From the NCBI GenBank assembly GCA_964565335.1, contig CAZMEN010000036.1, positions 1 through 28,623 of the forward strand: a stretch of DNA of 28,623 nt. The letters are read 5' to 3'. A program made the position numbers and the translations under genes. Positions 1-6,925 of this stretch are shown piece after piece; position 1 is the first letter of the stretch; each line of letters starts with the position of its first letter. The stretch is from Litorimonas sp964565335 (GTDB taxonomy: Bacteria; Pseudomonadota; Alphaproteobacteria; Caulobacterales; Maricaulaceae). The notes beneath the pieces were generated by a model. The model saw nothing but the letters and a program-made list of their open reading frames with translations. It did not search any database and was not told the origin of the DNA.

Positions 1-533
1 TTCTCCGCTTCCACCTTGCGCATGCCTTTACCGCCGCCGCCCGCAACCGCTTTGATGAGGACGGTATAGCCAATCATTCCCGCCTTGGCCTTGAGGAGTT
101 TCGGCGACTGGTCTTTGCCGTGATAACCGGGCGTGATGGGCACGCCGGCTTTGTCCATTAACTTCTTGGCCGCATCTTTGAGGCCCATCGCCTCCATGCT
201 CTCCGCCGCAGGCCCGATAAAGGTAATGCCTGCTGTCTCGCACGCGCGGACGAAGTCAGGATTTTCAGAGAGGAAACCATAGCCTGGATGGACGGCGTCC
301 GCGCCTGTCTCTTTGGCGGCCGCAATCAATTTCTCAATGACCAGATAACTTTCATTTGCAGGGGAAGGGCCAATATGCACGGCCTCATCCGCCATGCGCA
401 CATGCAAGGCTTTGCGATCTGCATCGGAATAAACAGCCACAGTTGCAATGCCCATTTTCCGTGCTGTTTTAATGACGCGACACGCAATCTCGCCACGATT
501 GGCAATCAGGATTTTTTTGATTTTAGTTGTCAT
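1..533 (-). CDS. mccA: 3-methylcrotonyl-CoA carboxylase, biotin carboxylase (alpha) subunit, 5' part
   Basis: Minus-strand gene running off the left edge; 177 codons are visible. It begins at an ATG (533-531), two bases after the stop of mccB. The start reads MTTKIKKILIANRGEIACR, the classic N-terminus of biotin carboxylases. The visible part is the N-terminal (preATP-grasp) domain and the beginning of the ATP-grasp domain, ending in the glycine-rich ATP loop GGGGKGM near residue 167. Family knowledge: the alpha subunit carboxylates its own biotin using ATP and bicarbonate, and the beta subunit passes CO2 to the acyl-CoA. The visible part alone cannot separate MCC from propionyl- or acetyl-CoA carboxylase; the MCC call rests on the adjacent MCC-type beta subunit. 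Expression may suffer from the nonsense codon upstream in mccB. The biotinyl domain lies outside the window. Confidence 0.9.
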   Translation of the reverse strand, partial: MTTKIKKILIANRGEIACRVIKTARKMGIATVAVYSDADRKALHVRMADEAVHIGPSPANESYLVIEKLIAAAKETGADAVHPGYGFLSENPDFVRACETAGITFIGPAAESMEAMGLKDAAKKLMDKAGVPITPGYHGKDQSPKLLKAKAGMIGYTVLIKAVAGGGGKGMRKVEAE

Positions 534-535
534 GA

Positions 536-1771
536 CTACATACGGAACACGCCGAAACGTGTCTCCTCTAACGGCGCATTGGCCGCCATGGCTAAGCCAA
601 GCCCCAGTACACGCCGTGTGTCTGTCGGCGCGATAATACCATCATCCCAAATCCGTGCAGAAGCGAAATAGGGGTGGCCTTCGCGTTCAAACCTTTCTCG
701 AATAGGGGCTTTAAACGCTTCGCGTTCTTCCTCTGACCAATTCGCTGCATTGCGATTTACCGTCGCCAAAACATCGGCCGCTTGTTCGCCGCCCATAATA
801 GAGATGCGCGCATTGGGCCACATAAACATGAGGTTCGGATCATAGGCGCGTCCGCACATGCCGTAATTGCCTGCACCATAAGAGCCGCCGACAATGATGG
901 TGAATTTAGGGACTTTGGCGCAGGCCACGGCGTGGACCATCTTGGCGCCGTGTTTGGCAATTCCGCCGGCCTCGGCTTTAGACCCGACCATAAAGCCTGT
1001 TATGTTTTGCAAGAATACGAGAGGAATTTTACGCTGGCAGCATAGCTCGACAAAATGCGCGCCTTTGACGGCAGACTCTGAAAACAGAACGCCATTATTG
1101 CCGAGGATACCGACGCGGTAGCCGTGAATTTTCGCAAAGCCGCAAACCAGTGTCTCGCCATAGTCTTTTTTAAATTCAGTAAACTTTGAGCCGTCCGTAA
1201 TGCGCGCAATAATTTCGCGGCAATCATAGGGCTGCCGCAGGTCTGTCGGAACGATACCATTTAATTCATCAATATCATAAGCGGGTGGTGTATGGGTTTC
1301 TTCTGGATCGTAAGAATATTTCGGTGCCCCTAAAGTCTCAACGCAATCGCGCGCCATTTGCAAGGCGTGCGCATCATTTGCCGCGAGGTGATCGACCACG
1401 CCTGAAGTGCGCGCATGCAGCGCGCCGCCGCCAAGGCTTTCCGCGTCAATGTCTTCGCCTGTCGCGGATTTGACCAGCGGCGGCCCCGCCAAGAAAATTG
1501 TGCCTTGATCAGCGACGATAATACTCTCATCCGCCATGGACGGGACATAGGCCCCGCCCGCCGTGCAGCTTCCCATCACAACAGCAATTTGAGCAATGCC
1601 TTCGGCGCTCATATTGGCTTGGTTGTAAAAACAGCGCCCAAAATCATCTTTGCCCGGAAAAATTTCGGCTTGATTGGGCAGATTGCCTCCGCCGCTATCG
1701 ACGAGGTAAATGCAGGGGAGTTTATTCTTCTGGGCAATTTCTTGCGCCCGCGCCTGTTTCTGACACGTCAT
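536..1771 (-). CDS. mccB: 3-methylcrotonyl-CoA carboxylase beta subunit, C-terminal piece of an interrupted gene
   Basis: This 411-codon frame carries most of the carboxyltransferase. It includes GSCTAGGAYVP (oxyanion/acyl-CoA site of the N-half crotonase fold), YNQANMSAEG, FLQNITGFMVG and the C-half signature GGSYGAGNYGMCGRAYDP followed by MWPNARISIMGGEQAA. The YGMCGRAYDP/MWPNARIS signature points to methylcrotonyl-CoA rather than propionyl-CoA carboxylase. The ATG at 1771-1769 is probably not the original start: it lies 6 nt after a TAA in the same frame, and the 114 codons upstream of that TAA encode the missing N-terminus. Relatives usually run about 535 residues without a break; here 114 + 2 + 411 sense codons surround the stop. 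No good Shine-Dalgarno precedes this ATG, so expression would need reinitiation, readthrough or correction of a sequence error. The reaction belongs to leucine/isovalerate degradation (3-methylcrotonyl-CoA to 3-methylglutaconyl-CoA). Confidence 0.9.
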   Translation of the reverse strand: MTCQKQARAQEIAQKNKLPCIYLVDSGGGNLPNQAEIFPGKDDFGRCFYNQANMSAEGIAQIAVVMGSCTAGGAYVPSMADESIIVADQGTIFLAGPPLVKSATGEDIDAESLGGGALHARTSGVVDHLAANDAHALQMARDCVETLGAPKYSYDPEETHTPPAYDIDELNGIVPTDLRQPYDCREIIARITDGSKFTEFKKDYGETLVCGFAKIHGYRVGILGNNGVLFSESAVKGAHFVELCCQRKIPLVFLQNITGFMVGSKAEAGGIAKHGAKMVHAVACAKVPKFTIIVGGSYGAGNYGMCGRAYDPNLMFMWPNARISIMGGEQAADVLATVNRNAANWSEEEREAFKAPIRERFEREGHPYFASARIWDDGIIAPTDTRRVLGLGLAMAANAPLEETRFGVFRM

Positions 1772-1777
1772 GGGGTA

Positions 1778-2122
1778 TTAGGTGACGCCTTTGACTGTTG
1801 CTTCATTAAAAATAATCATGACTTCGCGGCCCGATACGCGGCCAATACAAGTAATCAAGCCGGCGCTCGGCACTTGGTCTTCATACATGCCGTAAGCGGC
1901 CATTTGCGATAATTCCAAAAACGGCGTGCCCGGGTCGAGTAGGCGCTCCACGCGTTCACGCGGGAGCAGCTTGCCCCGAGATAAATGTTTCTCTCTTGCG
2001 CGTTCCGATCCCCCTTCGGCAATCTTTCCAACCTTTTCCCGAAGGTCCGCCACAAGGGCTTCCATAGCCGCCGCATTTGTGCGGAAGGCTTCACTATCGG
2101 GATTGATTTTCGTTTTGATCAT
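1778..2122 (-). CDS. mccB: 3-methylcrotonyl-CoA carboxylase beta subunit, N-terminal piece of an interrupted gene
   Basis: 114 codons from ATG 2122-2120, ending at TAA 1780-1778. It contains the family's typical N-terminus: a helical stretch with AAAMEALVADLREKV, the conserved GKLLPRERVERLLDPGTPFLEL, and the start of the crotonase fold ending FNEATVKGVT. In intact relatives the next residues are a Tyr-Tyr-Pro (VKGGTYYP). Here the frame reads VKGVT, stop, Tyr-Pro, so TAA replaces the first tyrosine and the frame then continues without a shift into the 411-codon piece. A single base change from a Tyr codon would explain it. The neighbouring Gly-to-Val difference (VKGGT to VKGVT) may be a second lesion. 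The start is supported by an AGG 5 nt upstream and by a promoter/operator region just beyond it. Confidence 0.88.
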   Translation of the reverse strand: MIKTKINPDSEAFRTNAAAMEALVADLREKVGKIAEGGSERAREKHLSRGKLLPRERVERLLDPGTPFLELSQMAAYGMYEDQVPSAGLITCIGRVSGREVMIIFNEATVKGVT

Positions 2123-2137
2123 GGGGGCCTGTCACTG

Positions 2138-2181
2138 AAATTTGACTTCACATAATAAAATTTGAACCTTGAGTCAAATTT
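2138..2181. promoter_or_regulatory. Probable TetR operator shared by mccBA and the tetR-scoAB operon
   Basis: A perfect inverted repeat lies between the divergent units: AAATTTGA (2158-2165) and TCAAATTT (2174-2181), separated by 8 bp. A third copy, AAATTTGAC (2138-2146), is in direct orientation and is the exact complement of GTCAAATTT (2173-2181). Three half-sites in 44 bp, in front of a TetR gene and overlapping the likely mcc promoter, suggest autoregulated control of both units. Confidence 0.6.
2149..2177 (-). promoter_or_regulatory. Candidate sigma70-type promoter for mccB-mccA
   Basis: On the minus strand TTGACT (2177-2172) is followed after exactly 17 nt by TATGTG (2154-2149). The mccB ATG starts 26 nt further on. 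The -35 box matches the consensus well and the -10 is weak. The promoter overlaps the palindrome described separately, so a bound repressor would occlude it. This is a prediction from sequence only. Confidence 0.4.
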
Positions 2182-2204
2182 ATTTGGATGATAAGGAACG
2201 CAGA

Positions 2205-2825
2205 ATGTCAATGCAATCTGCTATAAAAGCGCCCTTTGATCGGGATCGCCAATATCAGGCCAAACGCCGCGCGGTTATTTTATCGGCGGCCAGCGCCTTT
2301 CGGCGGCGCGGCTATCACAACACATCTATGGTGGATATTGCTAAGACATTGGGGCTGACCAAAGCTGCGCTCTATTATTATGTGAGAAACAAAGAAGAAA
2401 TTTTGTTTGAGAGCCACATTATGGCCTATGACTCAATGGATGAGGTCTTGAAAACTAAAAAGGCGAATAATCAATCCAGCTTGGACTATTTGGAAGAAGT
2501 CTTTCGCGAGTTTGTTGGTTTATTGACCCAATCCGGTGTCTCTTTGCTAACCGATGTAGATAGTCTCTCAGGGAATTGGCAAGCCGAGGTCTTGGCGCGG
2601 CGGAATAAGATTGAACGCCGTGTTGTGAAGATTGTAAAAGATGGGCAGGCTGACGGTTCCATTCGCAGCGGCGATGCGCGGCTACACGTGTTCTTCTTCA
2701 TGGGCGCGCTAAACTGGCTCAATGCGTGGTTTGATGGCGAGGGGCGGCTCAAGGGCGAAGATATTGCTGATCAATTTGTCGTCCAACTTCGCAACGGAAT
2801 TATCCGTAATGAGGACAAAGGATAA
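2205..2825 (+). CDS. TetR/AcrR-family transcriptional regulator
   Basis: 206 residues from the chosen ATG. The N-terminal domain is a typical TetR helix-turn-helix: RRAVILSAASAFRRRGYHNT, then SMVDIAKTLGLTKAALYYY and VRNKEEILFE. The variable C-terminal domain (about residues 75-206) would bind the ligand. Start choice: ATG 2205 has AAGGA (2193-2197) at good spacing. A TTG at 2169 in the same frame would add 12 residues, but it falls inside the putative operator. It is the first gene of the plus-strand run, 3 bp before scoA, and is divergent from mccB. Inference: it senses an acyl-CoA or organic acid from leucine/acetoacetate breakdown and represses both units. TetR-type regulators of leucine degradation (LiuQ) are known in betaproteobacteria; orthology is not shown here. 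Confidence 0.9.
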   Translation: MSMQSAIKAPFDRDRQYQAKRRAVILSAASAFRRRGYHNTSMVDIAKTLGLTKAALYYYVRNKEEILFESHIMAYDSMDEVLKTKKANNQSSLDYLEEVFREFVGLLTQSGVSLLTDVDSLSGNWQAEVLARRNKIERRVVKIVKDGQADGSIRSGDARLHVFFFMGALNWLNAWFDGEGRLKGEDIADQFVVQLRNGIIRNEDKG

Positions 2826-2828
2826 GAT

Positions 2829-3524
2829 ATGAGCAAAGTTTTCAAAACGGCATCAGAAGCGATGGCGGGTCTTTGCCAAGACGGCATAACCGTGATGTCA
2901 GGCGGATTTGGTTTGTGCGGTATTCCGGAAAATCTTATTGCCGCTTTACGGGATAGCGGCGCGCAAAATTTGACCGTCATTTCCAATAATGCGGGCGTGG
3001 ACGGATTTGGTCTCGGGCAATTATTGGAAACAAAACAGATCAAAAAAATGGTCAGCTCTTATGTCGGCGAAAATAAGGAATTTGAACGCCAATATTTGGG
3101 CGGCGAATTAGAGCTCGAATTTAATCCGCAAGGCACATTGGCTGAACGCATCCGCGCAGGCGGGGCTGGCGTTCCGGGATTTTATACCAAGACGGGTGTC
3201 GGGACACTTATTGCCGAAGGTAAAGAGCATAAGGATTTTGACGGCGAAACCTTCATTATGGAAACAGGGCTGAAAGCCGACGTGTCCATTATCAAAGCGT
3301 GGAAAGGCGACGCGGAAGGCAATTTAATTTTCAAAGCCACCGCCCGTAACTTCTCGCCCATGATGGCGATGGCCGGTAAAATGACGGTTGCAGAAGTTGA
3401 CGAAATTGTTCCCGTTGGCTTACTCGATCCGAACTTCATTCATACGCCGGGAATTTTTGTTCAACGCATCGTCGAAGCGAAATGCGAAAAGCGCATTGAA
3501 CAGCGCACTGTTCGGGAGGGGTAG
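2829..3524 (+). CDS. scoA: 3-oxoacid CoA-transferase subunit A
   Basis: 231 residues, normal for the alpha subunit of bacterial succinyl-CoA:3-ketoacid CoA-transferase. The N-terminus has the glycine-rich MSGGFGLCGIPENLI. Family features follow: ISNNAGVDGFGLGQLL, SSYVGENKEFERQYLGGELE, and GAGVPGFYTKTGVGT. With ScoB it moves CoA from succinyl-CoA to acetoacetate, giving acetoacetyl-CoA for the thiolase encoded downstream. Its ATG lies 3 bp after the TetR stop, and its own TAG shares its last base with the GTG of kptA, so scoA and kptA are probably translationally coupled. In most bacteria scoA and scoB are adjacent; here kptA separates them. Confidence 0.95.
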   Translation: MSKVFKTASEAMAGLCQDGITVMSGGFGLCGIPENLIAALRDSGAQNLTVISNNAGVDGFGLGQLLETKQIKKMVSSYVGENKEFERQYLGGELELEFNPQGTLAERIRAGGAGVPGFYTKTGVGTLIAEGKEHKDFDGETFIMETGLKADVSIIKAWKGDAEGNLIFKATARNFSPMMAMAGKMTVAEVDEIVPVGLLDPNFIHTPGIFVQRIVEAKCEKRIEQRTVREG

Positions 3525-4069
3525 TGTCCTTAGTAAGAGACAGCAAACTTTTGAGTCTTGTCTTGCGACATGCGCCTGAAAAAGCGGGTTTGACGCTTGG
3601 CGATGGCGGGTGGGTGAAAGTCTCTGACCTTTTAGCTGGTCTCAGTAATATGAACCGCCCCATTACTCCGCATCGACTCGAAAAAATTGTGGCCGATAAT
3701 GATAAGAAGCGATTCACAATATCCGAAGACGGCTTGCGTATTCGCGCCGCGCAGGGACATTCCATAAAAATTAAACATGACTTTAAAAAAGTCACGCCGC
3801 CTGTATATCTCTATCATGGGACGGCCACAAGGTTTGTCGAGAGTATAAAAAAAACGGGGTTGAAACCCATGTCGCGGCAACATGTGCATTTGAGCATTGA
3901 TGAGGAAACCGCGACCAAAGTTGGTCAACGTCACGGAAAACCTATTATACTCACAGTATCTAGTATTTCCATGTCAGAAAACAATCACGATTTTTACCTT
4001 TCAGATAATGGTGTTTGGCTCACGGATTATGTGCCTGTTGAGTACATCAGTTTGAAACAGGAGGTTTAA
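3524..4069 (+). CDS. kptA: RNA 2'-phosphotransferase (Tpt1/KptA family)
   Basis: 181 residues, full length for the family. It starts at GTG 3524, overlapping the scoA stop by one base, with GGGAGGGG just upstream. Family signatures are intact: LVLRHAPEKAGL (Arg15-His16), GGWVKVSDLL, the catalytic-region QGHS (Gln77-His79-Ser80, with Arg74 before it), YHGT (97-100), SRQHVHLS (117-124), RHGKP (136-140) and the C-terminal VWLTDYVPVEYI. Tpt1 enzymes remove an internal RNA 2'-phosphate by transferring ADP-ribose from NAD+, releasing ADP-ribose 1''-2''-cyclic phosphate. In fungi this finishes tRNA splicing; the role of bacterial members is unsettled. The gene ends one base before the scoB ATG, so it is embedded between the two subunits of a CoA-transferase. 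Confidence 0.95.
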   Translation: MSLVRDSKLLSLVLRHAPEKAGLTLGDGGWVKVSDLLAGLSNMNRPITPHRLEKIVADNDKKRFTISEDGLRIRAAQGHSIKIKHDFKKVTPPVYLYHGTATRFVESIKKTGLKPMSRQHVHLSIDEETATKVGQRHGKPIILTVSSISMSENNHDFYLSDNGVWLTDYVPVEYISLKQEV

Positions 4070-4070
4070 C

Positions 4071-4724
4071 ATGGCTCAAGAAAAAACAGGTTGGACAAGA
4101 GACCAAATGGCGGCGCGGGCGGCGCAGGAACTTGAAGACGGTTTTTATGTCAATCTGGGGATTGGTATTCCGACCTTGGTGGCGAACCATATTCCCGATG
4201 GCATAAATGTCACCTTGCAATCCGAGAACGGTATGCTCGGCATGGGCCCTTTTCCGGTTGAGGGCGAGGTCGACGCCGACCTAATTAATGCAGGGAAGCA
4301 AACCATTACAACCTTGCCGAAATCGAGTTTTTTTGACAGCGCTACAAGCTTTGCCATGATACGCGGAGGCCATATCGACTTGTCTATTTTGGGCGCGATG
4401 GAAGTGGCGGAAAATGGCGATATCGCCAATTGGATGATACCCGGGAAAATGGTCAAGGGTATGGGCGGGGCGATGGACCTCGTCGCGGGCGTGAAAAAAT
4501 GTATCGCATTATTTGATCACACCAATAAACGCGGCGAAAGCAAATTTATCAAAGCCTGCACGCTGCCTTTAACGGGACAAAATTGCATTCACATGGTGAT
4601 TACGGATTTGGGCGTGTTTGATCGTGAGCAAGGCCAGACGCGATTCCGTTTGAGAGAGCTTGCACCGAATGTCACACTTGATGAGGTGAAAGCCAAAACC
4701 GAAGCCGATGTAGTTTTTGAGTAA
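4071..4724 (+). CDS. scoB: 3-oxoacid CoA-transferase subunit B
   Basis: 217 residues, the usual length for the beta subunit. The catalytic glutamate, which forms the enzyme-CoA thioester in this family, is Glu52 in LQSENGMLGMGPFP. Other conserved stretches are VNLGIGIPTLVAN, FAMIRGGHIDLSILGAMEV, NWMIPGKMVKGMGGAMDLV and the C-terminal VTDLGVF-like segment. It pairs with ScoA to activate acetoacetate. The ATG is one base after the kptA stop and an AGGAGG (4058-4063) lies upstream, inside the end of kptA, so it can be translated well in its own right. Confidence 0.95.
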   Translation: MAQEKTGWTRDQMAARAAQELEDGFYVNLGIGIPTLVANHIPDGINVTLQSENGMLGMGPFPVEGEVDADLINAGKQTITTLPKSSFFDSATSFAMIRGGHIDLSILGAMEVAENGDIANWMIPGKMVKGMGGAMDLVAGVKKCIALFDHTNKRGESKFIKACTLPLTGQNCIHMVITDLGVFDREQGQTRFRLRELAPNVTLDEVKAKTEADVVFE

Positions 4725-4734
4725 AGGCTAGGTC

Positions 4735-4911
4735 ATGCTAGGGTGGTTTTTTCTTTTGGGCTGCGGTTTACTGGCCGCGGGTATTTACAAAGCTCTCGGT
4801 GAAACAAATGATAAAAAAGAAAAACTAGAGCGTATTCAAAGAGAGATTGCGCGCCGAGAGGCGCTTGAAGAACAAGAAAACCTCAAAAAACAAGAGAATA
4901 AAGAGACTTAA
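4735..4911 (+). CDS. Small single-pass membrane protein, 58 aa
   Basis: A short ORF (ATG 4735, TAA 4909-4911) fills the space between scoB and the thiolase gene, with 10 bp before it and 2 bp after it. Residues 1-21 form a hydrophobic segment (MLGWFFLLGCGLLAAGIYKAL) suited to one membrane helix. Residues 25-58 are highly charged and rich in Glu, Lys and Gln (for example KLERIQREIARREALEEQEN), predicting a helix or coiled coil. The spacing and the sharp split into membrane and charged halves support a real gene. I recognise no family. It could be a small membrane anchor or scaffold. Confidence 0.65.
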   Translation: MLGWFFLLGCGLLAAGIYKALGETNDKKEKLERIQREIARREALEEQENLKKQENKET

Positions 4912-4913
4912 TT

Positions 4914-6104
4914 ATGTCAAATAATCAAACCGATCCTGTTGTGATTGTAGGTATGGCCCGTACGCCCATGGGCGCCTTTCAAGGGGCCTTTAGTTCCGTT
5001 TCAGCGCCGCATTTGGGTGCGGCAGCGATTAAAGCGGCGATGGAAGAGTCCGGTGTAAAGGCTGAAGCGGTTGAGCAAACGGTGATGGGCTGTGTTCTCC
5101 CTGCGGGCCAAGGCCAAGCGCCTGCGCGCCAAGCCGCTATTCATGCGGGGCTAGGCGAGCATTGCGAAGCGACCACCGTCAATAAAATGTGCGGCTCCGG
5201 CATGCAGGCAGCGATTATGGCGCATGACGCTATCAAGGCGGGTTCTATCAATGTTGCCGTGGCAGGCGGTATGGAGAATATGACCATGGCGCCCTACCTC
5301 CTCCCGAAAGCGCGGGGCGGCATGCGGATGGGGAACCAGCAAGTGGTCGACTCAATGATGTATGATGGTCTTACAGACGCCTATGAAGGCGGCGCGATGG
5401 GCGTTTTTGCGGATATGATTGCAAGTGAGTATCAATTCACACGTGAGCAGCAGGACGCCTACGCTATTGAATCCGTGCGCCGCGCGCAGGCAGCGCAAGA
5501 GGACGGTGATTTTGACCGCGAGTTGACAGCTGTAACGGTCAAAGGCCGCAAAGGCGATATTATTGTCACTGAGGATGAAGGTCCGAAAAATGCCCGCCCA
5601 GAAAAAATCCCAAGCCTGCGCGCAGTCTTTACCAAAGACGGCACAGTCACGGCGGCTAATGCGAGTTCCATTAATGACGGCGCGGCGGCGCTCGTGATGA
5701 TGCGCAAATCAGAGGCTGAAAAAGGCGGGCATAAGGTCTTGGCCGAAATCGTTTCTCATGCCGCCCATGCTCACGCCCCTGCCTATTTCACCACGGCCCC
5801 TGTCCACGCTATGAAAAAGGCTTTGGCGAAAGCTGATTGGAACGCTTCCGACGTGGATCTATGGGAAATCAACGAAGCCTTCGCCGTTGTTCCCATGATT
5901 GCGATGCAAGAGCTGGGGCTCGACCACGACAAAGTCAACGTCAATGGCGGCGGCTGCGTGCTCGGGCATCCGATAGGCGCCTCAGGCGCGCGCATCATGA
6001 CGACCTTGATTGCGGCGATGGAAAAACGTGATGCCAAGACAGGTGTCGCCAGCCTTTGTATTGGCGGCGGGGAAGCAACAGCTGTTTGCCTAAGACGCGC
6101 TTAA
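4914..6104 (+). CDS. Acetyl-CoA C-acetyltransferase (thiolase)
   Basis: 396 residues, standard thiolase length. The acylated cysteine is Cys93 in NKMCGSGMQA. The NEAF motif (Asn320) follows, then His352 in GGCVLGHPIGASGAR, and the second active-site cysteine Cys382 in CIGGGEATA. It reversibly splits acetoacetyl-CoA into two acetyl-CoA. Following scoAB, it most likely runs in the degradative direction here, finishing both the leucine and tyrosine routes; the same enzyme type can serve polyhydroxybutyrate synthesis (PhaA), but no phaB or phaC is in the window. The TAA overlaps the ATG of the next gene by one base. Confidence 0.95.
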   Translation: MSNNQTDPVVIVGMARTPMGAFQGAFSSVSAPHLGAAAIKAAMEESGVKAEAVEQTVMGCVLPAGQGQAPARQAAIHAGLGEHCEATTVNKMCGSGMQAAIMAHDAIKAGSINVAVAGGMENMTMAPYLLPKARGGMRMGNQQVVDSMMYDGLTDAYEGGAMGVFADMIASEYQFTREQQDAYAIESVRRAQAAQEDGDFDRELTAVTVKGRKGDIIVTEDEGPKNARPEKIPSLRAVFTKDGTVTAANASSINDGAAALVMMRKSEAEKGGHKVLAEIVSHAAHAHAPAYFTTAPVHAMKKALAKADWNASDVDLWEINEAFAVVPMIAMQELGLDHDKVNVNGGGCVLGHPIGASGARIMTTLIAAMEKRDAKTGVASLCIGGGEATAVCLRRA

Positions 6105-6913
6105 TGGTTTTACGCTCACAACTCTTTGTTCCGGGTAATCGCCCCGACAGGTTTGAAAAAGCCTGCCAGACACAAGCCGATTTGGTCTGTATCGACCTCG
6201 AAGATGCCGTAGGGCCGAATGAAAAAGAAATGGCCCGCAGGGAAACCTTAGGATGGCTTTCGCAAACCGAATATGAGCATGTTGCTCTGCGAATTAATCC
6301 CGTCGATAGCGACTTTGGCAAGGCCGATATTGAGGCGCTTCTGGGTTCGGATTTGACGCTTCCATTTTTGATGATCCCTAAAGTGAACCACCGGGATGAT
6401 GTCGCCGATTTAGATGATAAATTGTCGGATAAGCTAGGCGTTTTTTTCGCCATTATTGAGACGGCGAAAGGGTTAGTTAACGCCCGCTCCATTTTCGGAT
6501 ATAGCCGCGTCAAGATGGCGATTTACGGCGCGATTGACTATGCGGGTGATGTGGGGTGTGATTTATCTTGGGAGACACATCTTTACGCCCGAAGTCAATT
6601 AGCCGCCCAAGCTGCAGCGCATGACGTCACGCTTTTTGATACGCCGCATACCGATATACGGAATTTAGAGGATTGCCGCGCGACAACATTAAAAGCCCGC
6701 GCTTTAGGGATAAAGGCCCGAAGCGCGATTCATCCTGCGCAAATCGATGTCATTCACGCAGCATTGAGCCCAAGCGAGGCAGAAATCGCTCACGCCACGC
6801 GTATCATGGCGGCTTATGAAGCCGCTGACGGGAATGTTGTCTTATTAGACGGTAAGATGGTTGAAGAACCTATGGTCAAGTCGGCTCGCCGAATTTTGTC
6901 CTATAAAGTCTAG
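6104..6913 (+). CDS. HpcH/HpaI (CitE-like) acyl-CoA lyase
   Basis: 269 residues from the ATG that overlaps the thiolase stop by one base; an in-frame upstream start at 6056 would lie deep in the thiolase gene and is rejected. The CitE-like TIM barrel is clear: RSQLFVPGNRPDRFEKA, DLEDAV (31-36), LRINP (62-66), MIPKV, the metal-binding Glu119 in IIETAKG, the Asp pair in GAIDYAGD (142-149) and SAIHPAQI (208-214). Family members cleave or form C-C bonds in 3-hydroxyacyl-CoAs such as citryl-, citramalyl- or malyl-CoA. The substrate cannot be read from sequence. Linkage to mcc/sco/thiolase suggests a branched acyl-CoA or an anaplerotic side reaction. The gene ends 12 bp before the convergent marR. 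Confidence 0.85.
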   Translation: MVLRSQLFVPGNRPDRFEKACQTQADLVCIDLEDAVGPNEKEMARRETLGWLSQTEYEHVALRINPVDSDFGKADIEALLGSDLTLPFLMIPKVNHRDDVADLDDKLSDKLGVFFAIIETAKGLVNARSIFGYSRVKMAIYGAIDYAGDVGCDLSWETHLYARSQLAAQAAAHDVTLFDTPHTDIRNLEDCRATTLKARALGIKARSAIHPAQIDVIHAALSPSEAEIAHATRIMAAYEAADGNVVLLDGKMVEEPMVKSARRILSYKV

Positions 6914-6925
6914 TTGAGAGCCCTG

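Noticed and set aside
1415..1912. 165-codon plus-strand frame across mccB
   Set aside because: It is antisense to conserved carboxyltransferase sequence and has no family features.
2967..2976. AAATTTGACC inside scoA resembling the TetR half-site
   Set aside because: It is a lone half-site within coding sequence, without a partner arm nearby.
6056..6103. Upstream in-frame start for the CitE-like gene
   Set aside because: It would overlap the thiolase C-terminus by about 50 bases, and family similarity begins at RSQLFVPGNR just after the ATG at 6104.
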